In this document: piece by piece, positions 40,330-51,980 of the stretch
How the letters are laid out: every line of letters begins with the position of its first letter
Numbering within the stretch: position 1 is the stretch's first letter
Source of the DNA: Sclerotiophoma versabilis
Taxonomy: Eukaryota; Ascomycota; Dothideomycetes; Pleosporales; Didymellaceae
Direction: 5' to 3'
Assembly (NCBI GenBank): GCA_012274445.1
Contig: JAAROD010000058.1
Location: 186,001-250,000 of the forward strand
DNA length: 64,000 bases
Program-made: the position numbers and the translations under genes
The notes under the pieces: model-generated
The model's input: the letters and a program-made list of their open reading frames with translations, nothing else
What the model was told of the DNA's origin: nothing
Database searches by the model: none

Positions 40330-42010
40330 TTTGATTGTGGGGTTGGTATTAAGTACGTTGGTATTAAGTACGGGCGTTGGGGGTCGTAGAAACGAGTGAA
40401 ATCGGAGATGTCCGGTGTATTAGTGTAGTGAGTGTGGGTGAAGAAGGAAAGTCATGATCAGGACCTGGGAAAGCTACTTTATAGGAATTCGATGGTATAC
40501 GAGCTTACCAAAAGAGCCAACTTCGACCGACAGGGGGTTCACATCGATGGTAGCATCCACCAGCGAGCATCTGGAGAAGTTGGCCCGTAGCCGCGGTCTA
40601 GTGGATACGGTAAAGGGGGAATTGTTGCCGGGGAGCTTCGATAAGGCTGGTCGTCTGAGCGTGCTTATTGATGGAAGCTGAACTTGCCAATCAGAACATG
40701 ATGAGGCGCAAACAAACGAGATGAACGACCAATTTCCCCTGCCAAGGGTCCATGCAGCCTCAACAGTTCGCTTACTTGTCTAACCATCTTTGTCTGAAAG
40801 CAGGTTAGTGCAAATATTAGTCGCAACAACAACGTGCACAATCGTCCACTGACGGTGCATAAGAACAATCTCAAAGCCGTGATTAGGAGCCATGGAAAAT
40901 GGTCGCAAGACCAGTAGCGGTCGTTAGGAAATAGATCGAGTGCTCGTAGACCTTGACACTTCCAAACACCCATTCTTCACACCGTGTATAGACGCAGTGG
41001 CTTCATACACAAAGGGGCCGTGATGAACGATCCTTGTAGCGAAGCGCAAATCGTTCCTTGTGATTAGAAGCGATTGACAATGTCCTTGCGCACAAAAATA
41101 GCCAGACGTCAATGGTGAGTTCATGAAAGGGCGGTCTCCCGACGCATTGAAGCGGTGCTGGCCAGGGCAGAGGTGGATACGGTGCGGGTTCCTGCAGTGT
41201 TGTGTCTGGACCCCAAACTAAGAATCTGACGAGGGGCCGAATACCGAGGAGCGGTACAGCGCTGAGCAGTCGAACAAACTCCAGTGGATATGTGCTTTTC
41301 GTCTTTCCCTTACGAGAAACGTTGATTGCCATCCACGGCACAGAGATACCGCTTGATCTGGGTTTATTCGGCGTTCAGCCTGGGGCTGACGTACCAAGTC
41401 CTAGAAAAGTGAGCTTCGCTGCTTGATTGGCCGTAAGGCCTCCACCTTAATCGCCGTGTCGCCTCCTACCGCTCCATCCGACCGTCTCTATAGGTAAAGT
41501 GTTTCTTAGTGTAATTTCGCTCGTGAATCCTCCACGGCTGCGAAATGATGGACCGCCAACGCCACGTTGTTATCGCAGGCGTTGCATGGAGCTCGTTGAC
41601 GGGTGCGAAATGAGTCGATGCCAATACGAGCGACCTTTGGCTTAAGAGTTGCCGCAAACGGTCACAATCCCGTGCCTATTCCACGCTGTCTGAGGCCTCT
41701 GCGAAGATGTTGTGATATTGTGTCAGGCGTTGAGGGCTGTGTAACTGAAGTTGTCCTCTTGCCAAAATTTGGCAGTCCTTGTGGGTGCCAAGGCCGCGCA
41801 CATTCTCCATTTTCCCCACTGGGACGTATACGATATTTTCCAACGCATGCAGGGTTTCTACAAACAATTCCTGTCCCTAATTCAGACAACACCTCAGTAC
41901 GCAGATCGGTAAAGTCTCGATCTCCGGCCAACTCATTAGCCATCTCACTGCTCACGCAGCGTGACGCATCTCAGAGGCGTACTAGCAGGACTGCCAGCAA
42001 GTACACGAGA
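40330..42010. other. 1.7-kb intergenic region
   Basis: Upstream of the wall protein and of the SET gene. Two minus-strand open frames, 41003-41341 and 41662-41955 (97 codons), look somewhat protein-like but have no known motif or obvious splicing partner, so I do not call them. The frame of the SET gene is also open back to 41603. Confidence 0.4.
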
Positions 42011-42610
42011 ATGCCAGCTCAAATGCCAAAAGACTGGCCCGAAGGCACTAAGTATCTACGTGCACCTTCCTACTCAAAAAAGCTTGCCAAAGACAAATTG
42101 AACACACTCCTACTGTCGAAAGCGAGCCTGTCATCGAATGATCCGGTATTGACAACGAGAGGTCCTTACGCAAATGTGAGGATCACGCCAATAACGAATA
42201 CTTCACATCCAGCGTATGGTCAATATGGACTCTACGCTACACAGCATCTGCCGCCGGACTCTTTCATATTACCTTATCTGGGATTTGTACACGATAAATC
42301 TGAGTTAGATGAGAGCTCTGATTACGACCTTTCGCTGGATCGAGAGTTAGGTATTGGAGTCGATGCTTCAAAGATGGGTAACGAAGCAAGATTCATTAAC
42401 GATTATCGAGGCATCTCTCCAGGACCAACGGCTGAATTTCGTGACATTTTGGTGGATGTTGGCTTCGGTGTTCTGGAGAAAAGGATGGGAGTCTTTGTAC
42501 TCAGTGCAGGCAAGAGTGGGAAGAGAGCGAAGGGTATTGGCCGTGGTGAGGAGATTCTCATAAGTTACGGGAAAGGTTTTTGGGCAGGTCGCCAGTTGGA
42601 AGCAGAATGA
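42011..42610 (+). CDS. SET-domain protein
   Basis: 199 residues from the ATG at 42011. The frame is open to 41603, and an in-frame ATG there would add 136 residues of unlike composition. A short N-terminus (MPAQMPKDWPEGTKYLRAPS) precedes the SET fold. Seen are the first strands GLYATQHLPPDSFILPYLGF, the DYDLSL strand, the pseudoknot-type motif GVDASKMGNEARFINDYRG (variant of the RFINHS motif, with Asp for His), and GEEILISYGKGFW (the ELTxDY-equivalent). These mark a protein-lysine methyltransferase fold. No pre-SET cysteines are present, so the enzyme may methylate non-histone proteins. Substrate unknown. Confidence 0.8.
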   Translation: MPAQMPKDWPEGTKYLRAPSYSKKLAKDKLNTLLLSKASLSSNDPVLTTRGPYANVRITPITNTSHPAYGQYGLYATQHLPPDSFILPYLGFVHDKSELDESSDYDLSLDRELGIGVDASKMGNEARFINDYRGISPGPTAEFRDILVDVGFGVLEKRMGVFVLSAGKSGKRAKGIGRGEEILISYGKGFWAGRQLEAE

Positions 42611-44184
42611 CGGATCATGGTTATCTCGATCCTCGTTCTGTAAGCAGTAGCCAACCGCCTGCTGCGTATACCCTTCCCCCCGTCACGTGTTCGGGTCAAG
42701 CGTGACCTTGTGACATGTTGCCCGGCTCTTTACGTACAAACGCTCGATCATATACGATGCAACCTATGAGAATCGGACACCGACCTGGTTGAAGAGCATT
42801 CACCGTGCATTAGCAGGTGCAGGACGTTTTTCACAGTAATCTACCGTTACACCAGGCCGGGACGTCTTTAACCTGCTGATTGAGTCCTTAAGCAGGACTT
42901 GATGCATCGCCGAAGTCAGAATTACGTCCCATATCGTTCAGTATGCTGCGTACGATGATCATTGGTTGTCACCCAAGTTTACTGCGCCTGACACAAGTCG
43001 TCGCGGCGCGACGCATTGACTCCACGTGTAAAATATCCACGTCAGCGAGCACAGAAACAAGCTGCGTGTGGCCTCGGAGGTACTTGAGCTGTGGCGTCAG
43101 AAGCGACGATCCGTCAGGTCCATCAATCAGAAACCATGGAATCTATGGTATTCCAATCCCAGGCTCTTCTTGATCAAAGCCACAACGTTTACTATGTCGA
43201 GTGATCTGTGAGTCGTCTCACGAGGTGTCACGCAGCGACTTGGGGAAGTTGGCCCTGAATCAAGTGAGATGTCAGGAAACAGAATCGCCGCTCGGAGACA
43301 TACAGAGTTTCTTCTTTGGTGAAGAAGCGAAACATCTCTGGCCAACGTCATCTCTGGGGTACAGATGGCATTCTTGTCCGAGGATGGCAATGCCGACCCC
43401 TGCTGATGGCAAAGTGCAAAACCACACGGCAGAACAAACCGCCGCGGAGAGCAGCCCGGGCAGAGGCGGGAAGGCTCCAAGTCGTACGTCTGCAGGTACA
43501 AGGCTCAGTCACACCAACAGAAGATTTTCAGGGACATACTTCTGGCAAAGGTTGTCGATCGCGAGTTTGTCCCGATGCCTGATCATCTTCGTTTTCCCGC
43601 CGCCAGTGACGTTGTGTGGGTTTCGTGAGCACGACCCACCCTTGGGAAGACATCGATCGACAAGGGAGTTTCCCTCCACCAATCAACGCTTCGATTGCAA
43701 TTCAATCCAGTTCCTGGCCAAGCTCAACGTTCATAGAATCGTCCAAGCTCAAGGACGGGTACGCGGCTGGTTTCAACTGGGCCCATCGTAATGATTCCAC
43801 GTCATGGCATTTGCGGTCTACAAAATGCATTTCAAATAAATAGCATTCAAAAGGGTCTCAGATCCTTCCACCAAGAACACCAACAAGTATCATCGCTACC
43901 TATTGCTATCATTCAACGCTTGCACGTTCTTGCAGCAATACCAGAATTTAGCTTACCCTAGCACAACCACACTACCATTTAATTAGCCAAACAAACTCGC
44001 TCAGCCGTTTCCGCAAGCGCTGCGTTACCCATCTCGAAACGTGCTATACTTCGAAAGCTAACGCTTTTGGGCCGACTCCCACTCCAACTCCAACTTATAA
44101 CCACCCCCGCTCCAGCTGGACCACACCGCAACTGTTTGAATCGACTCGAGGACGCTCGAAGCAATAAACATCACATATTCCACA
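42611..44184. other. 1.6-kb intergenic region
   Basis: A 196-codon plus-strand open frame at 43201 and several shorter ones have no coding character. No repeat or RNA gene was found. Confidence 0.4.
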
Positions 44185-44748
44185 ATGGCACCCTCTACCA
44201 GGCCTACGCTGAGCAGAGTAAGATTCTTCACCTCAACAGTATGATCGTCGCTGACCTGGCTTTAGAACGAATCAATGCAGAAGTATATATTACTCGCAGC
44301 TCAAAAAGAAGCACTTCAACGCCGGATATCGATGTCTATCCCTTTTAGTCTACCTATGTCGACCTCTTCGCCTGAATTCCAGTCCCTGTCATCGTCGCCT
44401 ACATCGCCCGCAGATTGTACTTCTACATGTCTTACAACCACTGAGCCTGTACCTACAAGACCAGGCACGGCAGCCCAAAGCAGTGTCGATGATATACATA
44501 CTGAGGAATCACACAAACTCTACGAGATCAATCAACAGATCGTCGCAACGCTTATGGAACTCTTGAATACCGATGCCGTCAGGACGGACCCAAAGTACCG
44601 CGCCTTCATACAGGAGAAGCTCATGGAGTCAGAGCATCAGATCCGACGACAAAGACGTCGACAATCCTCAAATGCTGAGCGAGACTATGCGTCTTCCATC
44701 GCTCACCATCTCGAGCTTGGACTGAACACATCAAAGACTTGGGCGTAA
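44185..44748 (+). CDS. Small conserved-looking protein, unknown function
   Basis: Exons 44185-44217 and 44266-44748 encode 171 residues; the 48-nt intron has a GTAAGA donor, a CTGACC branch-like element and a TTTAG acceptor, joining MAPSTRPTLSR to NESMQKYILLAAQKEALQRR. A Ser/Thr/Pro-rich middle is followed by a helical end (YEINQQIVATLMELLNTDAV, then FIQEKLMESEHQIRRQRRRQ), basic at its close. I recall similar helical ends in uncharacterised ascomycete proteins but know no function. The short first exon is plausible, not proven; the protein could start at an internal Met in exon 2. Confidence 0.6.
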
Positions 44749-45346
44749 CATCGGTTTACCCTATAGGGACGTGCGAAAGCATGTTCTGAATTATAGTGTT
44801 TTCGATGGCGCTGCCTATGGCATAATGGTCTTTCTGAGATGAAGTGCTCAGATCAGAGACAACTGAAGATGGAAAAAAGATACCCAATGTATACACATGC
44901 ATGATTTGGAGCATGGCGTTGTCAAGGAGGCAATCTAGAGCCTTCAGTGTACTATTGTTTATGAACGATGTAACGAATTTGATTGTAAAGCTCATACAGT
45001 GCCTGCCTAGCTCTGGTCGCAAAGTCGCTAATTGGGCTGACGATTTCCTACTTTGTCTCCTCGCATGACAATTTCCTTTTCGTGACCACTGCTTCCGATC
45101 TTGGGATGGAACATGGTGCACAAGAACGGTCCAGGCACGTATATCGCCTCGGCGACTTCCGACCTATCCGTGACTCCTGTAGTGGTTATCTTTACTCCAC
45201 ATTTCGCCTACGCACGCAATGGACCCGGAACAGGAAAATTTTATAATGCTTTGAGATCACAATGAAATCAGGTTGCGCTCCCGTTTTGCTCCACCCCACG
45301 TCAATGCTCCACTCGTGAGAAAATCTATCGGCAGTGCCGCGACAAA
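44749..45346. other. Intergenic, nothing recognised
   Basis: 3' flank of the preceding gene; no supported feature. Confidence 0.4.
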
Positions 45347-45904
45347 ATGACGGTCTTGTTCAGATTTGTGTGCGCACTCGCCACAACACTACTCGCAATC
45401 CTCCCAGGCGCTCCTGCGCGGCATGTATCGTCGATGCCGCCCCCAGGTTTTCGCTTGCTTATCGGTGTGACATCATACCCGAGATTCCATCAGCAACACA
45501 ACAACGCATCCAAGAGTATATTTCGGCACAGCACGCTCATCTTATCCAAGCTTACACGCCCTGGCTCCCAACACAACGTTGGATGTTGGGTGCGAAGGTC
45601 TCGATCGATATCGAATGATGTGGTTGTTGCCAATCGGCTTGCTGAATGCGGCGATCGATGCAACCCCTCACTCGACAGCGCACCTTCGCGAAGGTTGCAT
45701 CCTCACAGCTGGGAAGGCTCTCCCACCTGGATGGTGAAGCAGCTGCAGTATTCCTCTTGTAAGCTTCCTATTGGCTTCACACATGCAGGAGGTGTGACCA
45801 TGTGGCAATCGAGATGCTGCATGCACATCGGAAGGAATGTGTGTCGAAGGCTTCCTGTCCCCACCAGGACCTTTGCGCCGGCTGAGCGCGAGCAGCTGAT
45901 GTGA
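45347..45904 (+). CDS. Hypothetical secreted protein (weak)
   Basis: An uninterrupted 185-codon frame whose first ~24 residues (MTVLFRFVCALATTLLAILP) look like a signal peptide ending near APA-R. The rest is Arg/Ser/Cys-rich with eight cysteines and has no recognised domain; composition is close to that of random GC-balanced sequence. Listed because of the signal peptide only. Confidence 0.25.
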   Translation: MTVLFRFVCALATTLLAILPGAPARHVSSMPPPGFRLLIGVTSYPRFHQQHNNASKSIFRHSTLILSKLTRPGSQHNVGCWVRRSRSISNDVVVANRLAECGDRCNPSLDSAPSRRLHPHSWEGSPTWMVKQLQYSSCKLPIGFTHAGGVTMWQSRCCMHIGRNVCRRLPVPTRTFAPAEREQLM

Positions 45905-47502
45905 ACAACGACCAAGGCAGACAGACTATTCAAGCTTCTGGAGAGCAACTGGCTGGATTTGACTCAATGCTAATTAACGGGTCTTCCCAGATGGTGCCGC
46001 TAACATTATTTGCCTGGTTGTCTGCACCGTCTCTTGCCTCAATTAACACAAGGGTGTAGTATGAACGGACTGCTAGCGTGACCTTTCGCACTGAGCAGTC
46101 AGCGATCATTTACAAGAGGGAAACCCTTGAACACGTCCCGCACTAGCATGTCATTCCCTTGTACGAAAGCGCACATTGCACCCCGCAAAATCGTTTTGAT
46201 AAGCGGTACACTACAGGCTGAACAGCCGGGCCGCTCATTGCATGCTGTACAGGTAGGCTTTCGTGAACCTCAGCGTTGACACCAGTTGCCATCCGATCTC
46301 ATCCTATTGCGTGATATCAGCATATAAACTGATGACGCCGCGATAAGACGACCAATATATCAGTCTCAGGACTTGAGTTTGACAACCATCTTGCGTGAAA
46401 GACCAGAAAATCATACCTTCGGCCTTGCATACACGCCCAACATGTAGCGAGCCGCAAACGGTCCGTAAAGCGCAGGAGCATCACAGACAGGTAGTTGAAA
46501 AGCCGGGAACCGAAGCCGACCGATACATGGTGGCAGGGCTCAAAGCTTCGATAGTTTCGCTACACCAATCTCACTGGCTGGAACGGGATACCGGACATTA
46601 TAATCAAGGATGGGTGAGTCAACCGTTCCTGCACGCTACACAGAAAAGGTTCCGGAATGGAGATAGTTCTTGGGCTGACTGCAGCCAGGTCTCTTGTCAG
46701 CGTATATTTCGTTGCCCTTCCTGAGGCATGGCATGGCACCCATGGTTCTCTGTAAGAGCAAGCTCAGAACTAATGTTGCGTCTTCATCTCTACAAGCTGG
46801 CTCCAGTGTCACAGCAGTCGTCCTGTTTTACTTCTGAACATGCCTTGGTTCCACACTTCAAATACTTTACGGTCTACGATCGTTAGTCGTGCGGAAAGTA
46901 CTGCATCCTCTATAATCTTATACAGTTGGCTCTCACTCCGAATATCTTGCGCCATGACGCTAACGTATCGTGGCCTGTATGATTCCGAGATTTTGCATGC
47001 GCTACTGTGCACATTCAACATGACTAGCAAAACTCTAGAAGATCCAGAAAGTAGCAGAAGACATCAGCACCATATCTACGTGCCTGCTATTGCATGACAC
47101 GTGGGTGTAACCGCAAAACCCTAAAGCATAAGGACGTATTGTGCATGCTCTTTCCTATTCAACGCTACTCGCCTTTCTTAATTGGCCCCAGTGATCACAC
47201 ATCAGGCTTGTAGCCGGCCAACCTTCAGCACTATGTTCGTATACCATTTGCGTTTGACATCAGATTTCAAATCCGCGAGCCGCGATTTGCTTCACTTTTC
47301 GTTTTACTCTGAGGAGAGTCGATAAACTTTAGAAGCCCTGCACCTTCTCGGATGGACTGGGGGACGGAATATTTCCGCATACCCCTCCCCTCCATCAACC
47401 GAGTTACCCTCTACGGCCTTATCATCGCTACAAATTAGCCATCACGAACATCACTGTTCCTATCAGAAACATATCTCAGATGCCACTGACCCGCCAACAG
47501 TC
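45905..47502. other. 1.6-kb intergenic region
   Basis: Upstream of the amidohydrolase; no gene, repeat or RNA supported. Confidence 0.4.
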
Positions 47503-49176
47503 ATGACAATGGCAAAGCACACGGACACCGTTGGGGAGAGTGTCGCCTACATAAACGCCTCCGTTTATACCGTAAACCCTTCGAGACCCTGGGCATCTGC
47601 CTTCATTGTGTCACAAGATGGCTTCTTTACGCACGTCGGATCTACGGAGGATGTCCTATCCGCAGCGAAACGGTCTGGTCTGGTTATCGTTGATTTGAAA
47701 GGACATTTCACGATGCCGGGCATTCACGATGCACACATGCACCTCTTGTTCTCTGGACTGGGCCTTACCTCAAACGTAACAATTGATATGGAAGCTACCC
47801 ACTTGGACATTGCCGAAAAAGTTAGACATGGAAGTTGCGCCTGCGAATACATGAATGCATACCAAGATTGGATTCTAGCCAGCGCCTACAGCAACCAAGG
47901 CTTTCCTGATGGCATTGCAGACCGCAAATACCTCGACAAGGTCTTTCCGAATCAGCCCGTCGTCGTTTCAGGAGGTGCGGCACATGCCATGTTGTTGAAC
48001 ACGGCTGCGTTGATCAAAGCAGGCTACGATATTGAAAATGAACCTGACGCGCATGGTGCCAAATTCTTTCGCAGACCGGATGGAAGCCTTACTGGAGAGC
48101 TCGCTGAGAGCGCGATGGCAAAAGCTGCGCTTGCAATTCCGGCCCCCAGCCGTACGCATGTCAAGCGTGTACTGAAGCATGCTATTCAACTTGCCCACAA
48201 GGCTGGTGTAACAAGTACACAAGAAGCAAGCTCAAACACAATTCTACTGCAAGCCTTGAGTGAGATGGAAAGAGAAGGTTCGTTGCAGTTGGACATATCC
48301 ACTCATATTGTGCACGAGAATGAGTGGGTTGCTTCTGAAAGCAAAGAGAGCCTTCAACGACTTCTGGATATTGCTGACCAATATGCGAGCAAACATATTC
48401 ACACACGCTTTGTCAAGATCATGATGGATGGGGTGCCACTGCCGCCTCTCTTCACACATGCAGGGTTGACTGACTACGGAGATATCGATCATAGCATGAT
48501 TGTACCAGAAAATGTTGCAGACGCTCTACTCAAGTACGACAAGAAAGGACTAACAGTCAAGATTCATTGCACTGGGGCTGGAGCAACAAGACATGCGCTC
48601 AATGCCATCGAGTTGGCAAGGAAGAGTAACCCTGGCGGTCCAAGGCACGAAATTGCGCACAACTCAGGCGTTCACGATGGTAAGAGATATGCGCGTCTTC
48701 GACCAATCAAATGAGAGCAGCAACTTGACCTCTGAATAGATGACTTCCACCGCTACGCTCCTCTTAACGTTACTGCTGAGATGTCGCCTGCCGAGCTGTT
48801 CGTACATCCGGTTACAGCCGCTAGTCAGGGCTTGATGGACTGGAACTTCACAAAGATGATGAATGTTGGCGCGCACATTACGATCGGCTCGGATTGGGGT
48901 GCTGTTCCCGATCCTTCACTTTTCCAACATATAGCAAACATCGTTGAAATGGTAGGAGGAGGTGACAAGGCGGCAGGTGGGGAAACACTGTGCCGAATGT
49001 TAACGCTCAACGGGGCCATGGCTGTGGGCAGAGAGAAGGAATTAGGCAGCATAGAAGTTGGGAAGAAGGCAAACTTCATAGTCACGAATCAGGATCTTAG
49101 CAAGGGCGAATTTGACGGCGCAAGAGTATTGCGGACATACTTCGAAGGAGAGAAGGTTTGGGATGCCAACGGGTGA
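47503..49176 (+). CDS. Amidohydrolase-superfamily enzyme, YtcJ-like
   Basis: Metal-dependent hydrolase of the amidohydrolase (TIM-barrel) superfamily. Exons 47503-48679 and 48740-49176 encode 537 residues; the 60-nt intron joins AHNSGVHD to DDFHRYAPLNVTAEMSP. The metal-binding HxH motif is at GIHDAHMHLLF, near residue 77. An N-terminal small beta domain (VYTVNPSRPWASAFIVSQDG) and the barrel parts RFVKIMMDGVPL, LTVKIHCTGAGATRHALNAI and GAHITIGSDWGAVPDPSLF follow. The last gives the conserved Asp near the C-terminal side. The closing strand IEVGKKANFIV is typical. No signal peptide. Substrates of this subgroup are mostly unknown. A Zn2Cys6 regulator lies convergently 280 bp downstream. Confidence 0.9.
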
Positions 49177-49457
49177 AGGCCACTCTATAGTACGCAGGTT
49201 TACACGCTGGTTTAGGAGAAGTTTAAAGAAAGTGGTTTGCCTTTAATATTAGGGCTGAACAGGGTCAAGCTAGATATGCCGGTGTTCAGTCTTAGAAGCT
49301 TGAGCCTTGCTGGTCGCTTGCATGCAACTAAGCAATGAGAATGGGAGAGCCAATAAGACGTACAATCTGAGACGAGGATCGCTATAGATATGCAGAGCCT
49401 CTTAAAAATCTTGTCTCTAACGCTTGATTACGATATATGAAAGCTCGCTGATTGAGT

Positions 49458-50950
49458 TTAGATGTTCTCGAAGAACCATGATGTGGCTGACAATTCTGCG
49501 CCAGAGTGCCTCTCTATCTCATCTAATAGGTCCGAAAAGTCGTCACCACCATGCTGGCATCTCAACCAGATGCGTATCGCTTGTCCTTCAACCCTCGCCC
49601 TTCGACTCATCCACCACAAATCTCCTGTTGTCAATAGAATGTACCACCACCCCATGATAAAGATCGCCTTCATGTCCTTGGCGTCCAGAAGCTCGAGAAA
49701 CTCGGGTGTGATGACTGCCATAATGTAGAGGAACTTCAACGCGTTCTCCTGCGTCAACTTGATGTTTGGGCATTTCGACAATGCGAGTATAGGGTAATAG
49801 TAGATGTTATTAGGTTCCTCAAGCAAAGATGCCATACCAAAAATTTCGAGAACGCGAGCAGCGATGTGCGCTCCCGAATAGGAGGTTGTATCGATAGCTG
49901 CCCATTCCGGCACAGTAAGGCAGCTATGGTCTTTGGCGAGACCACAGAAGATGCTATCCGATCTCAAAGGTTGAGCAAGTCGCCAGAGGTGCTTCTTGCC
50001 CTCCCCAATCCTTAGCCAGGAAAGGTCGTCAGGTTCTGGCGGTTTTAACGGCCATACGTGGTATGGGTTGGTAGAGCCAATTGACCAAAAGGATGCTGTA
50101 CCAAGGAACACTCCGGTCGCCCAGATGGCATCGCGATATGATGGTGGAATTGGCGAAGATAGCACGTCGTTGAAAAGTTTCGAGGCGGTGTTCCAGTGTT
50201 CGAGTGCCGCATGACTGCAATTGGTAGTAGTAGCGCCTGTTGAAGGGTTTGCTAGGTGGGCATCATGCATCAAAGTCACGCTGAGAAGCATGTGCATCAG
50301 AAAGGCGTGCTGACATGCGGTTAGTGACGTTGAGAGCAAACATACAGAAAATATTCTTACTTTACATGCAAGCTGACATACAAGATCGCGGTATAGCGGG
50401 GCCATTTGGGTGTTACCAATTGTTAATGAGGTTCTTTCTCGGAACCTTGAAAGGACTTGTAGTTGATTGTCGGTGAAATGCCAAGATTTGTTCGTCCAAC
50501 TGGAGTCGGACATATGGAAATAAAGCGAAGTATCAACAACAGCGGCCAGGCTTGAGTTGATGGAAAAAGATTCAAGTGGAGGAACCCATGAACTGATGGT
50601 GTTGTTTCTATCCAGCACACGTACCCCAACGATCTCTTCCTCAGGCCTGCATAAATCCACAGTAGCAATTGGCTCAAGCAGTACCTGAAAAGATCCCTGA
50701 GCATCGAGATCCAAGGAACTTGCCAGGCCTGAATAGTCGCAAGCAACGCCGTAAAGCTTGCACTTTCTGCAGGAAGGCTGAGCCTCGTCGCACTATTCCG
50801 GTCAGCTCATTAAATTTGGTATAGTCTAGTAATATCGCCACTCACTTTAATGCGCCGCAACTTACAGTTGCCACATCCTTTCTTCGATTTTACGTGAGCA
50901 CGTCTCTTTCGAGCTGCCTCAGTCCGGGGTCTCGCTACAACGGCCGGCAT
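49458..50950 (-). CDS. Zn2Cys6 fungal transcription factor
   Basis: Exons 50950-50846, 50792-50361 and 50309-49458 give 462 residues. The zinc cluster is split by intron 1: GCGNCKLRRIK plus CDEAQPSCRKCKLYGVAC, with Cys26, 29, 36, 43, 46 and 53 in the classical C-x2-C-x6-C-x6-C-x2-C-x6-C spacing. Intron 2 (50310-50360) is 51 nt, divisible by three and without a stop, so it reads through silently. Its GTAAGA donor, CACTAAC branch site and TGTCAG acceptor show that it is an intron, and removal gives LACKHAFLMHMLLSVTLMHD, a normal helix of this family. The rest resembles the DUF3468-type (sterol-uptake-like) regulators, with SWLRIGEGKKHLWRLAQPLR. Targets unknown; the convergent amidohydrolase is one candidate. 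Confidence 0.9.
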
Positions 50951-51501
50951 AATCAGAAAACGTCAGGGATGAAAGAAGGATGTGAAGTGACGAAAACCAC
51001 AATGAGCATTAACCGACTTTCGTATTACACAAAGGTGCTGCTTCGCGGGCTCTTGTACTGGAATGAATGATAGGAGGGTCAAGGCCTCCAACGACCGGGA
51101 AAGCGGCGCTAGGTTCGCGCTAACAAAACGATCTAACCCCCGTTCGTATAGCATCTTTCAGGCATCTGATTGCCTGACGAAGGTGCCCTGCTTCAGAGGG
51201 CAGTTGAAGCTGCTGGACTTTACAGTCCACATTCGCGACCAATCAGCAGATTTGATTTTAAAGGCTGGAATTAATTAGTATCTCCGAGTGGAGCACATCA
51301 ATTATCATTGTCTTATGATTTGAGCACCTATCGAAGTCAAATAAACCCTGCAACAAAAGCGTCCTTTGAGTGTGAGTTGCCAATCTGACCGAGAGTGACT
51401 GTAGCTAAGTCACAACGTACCCTTGATTATCCTTGCGCTCCCCTAACCCCATGATACTCATATGACACCCTCTCAAAAGCTGCCCCAGCTTTGTTCACCG
51501 C
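50951..51501. other. Intergenic, upstream of the regulator
   Basis: Promoter side of the Zn2Cys6 gene. Nothing else is recognised. Confidence 0.4.
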
Positions 51502-51825
51502 TTACATCAGCCCGCAATACTTCCTTAACTTCTTCATCGTCTCACAAGGCCCCTCAATAACATTATATATCCCTTCTCTGATGTGCTCCGGCAAGCTAGC
51601 AGGATACCTCAGCCTGTGATCCCTCTTCTCAGGTGATGGCTGGCTTGAAGTCACGTCATGGCTCCAGTGCATCTTCTTGTCACAATAATTCAGAAACATC
51701 GCAACTTGGGCATGTTCGCATGTTGGCATACTCTCACTAATCAAGAGAAGACTTGGCAGCCCTGGGAAAGATCGTAACACGATGCCAATCTCACACATGC
51801 AGAGGCTGATGCACATCGTGTACAC
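51502..51825 (-). CDS. Hypothetical small protein (weak)
   Basis: A 107-codon frame with reasonable composition in its second half (PTCEHAQVAMFLNYCDKK, PEHIREGIYNVIEGPC). No family, no clear start and possibly missing exons. Reported at low confidence. Confidence 0.25.
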   Translation of the reverse strand: MYTMCISLCMCEIGIVLRSFPGLPSLLLISESMPTCEHAQVAMFLNYCDKKMHWSHDVTSSQPSPEKRDHRLRYPASLPEHIREGIYNVIEGPCETMKKLRKYCGLM

Positions 51826-51980
51826 TGGGAAAGATTGGAATGGGGCACGTTACAATATTGGGTCGGAGACTACGACAGTGTTCATCTTGTTACAAGAATA
51901 TAAGCTACTTAAACGAGCGACTTGACATTATCATACCTAGCTTTCAATACATGGTGTCGTAGCGAGAGCAGAATCTTTGC

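Noticed and set aside
41003..41955. Two minus-strand frames between the wall protein and SET genes
   Set aside because: Somewhat protein-like but lacking a conserved motif or workable splice model; left uncalled.
43201..43791. 196-codon plus-strand frame
   Set aside because: Overlaps other frames, no domain, composition of noncoding DNA.
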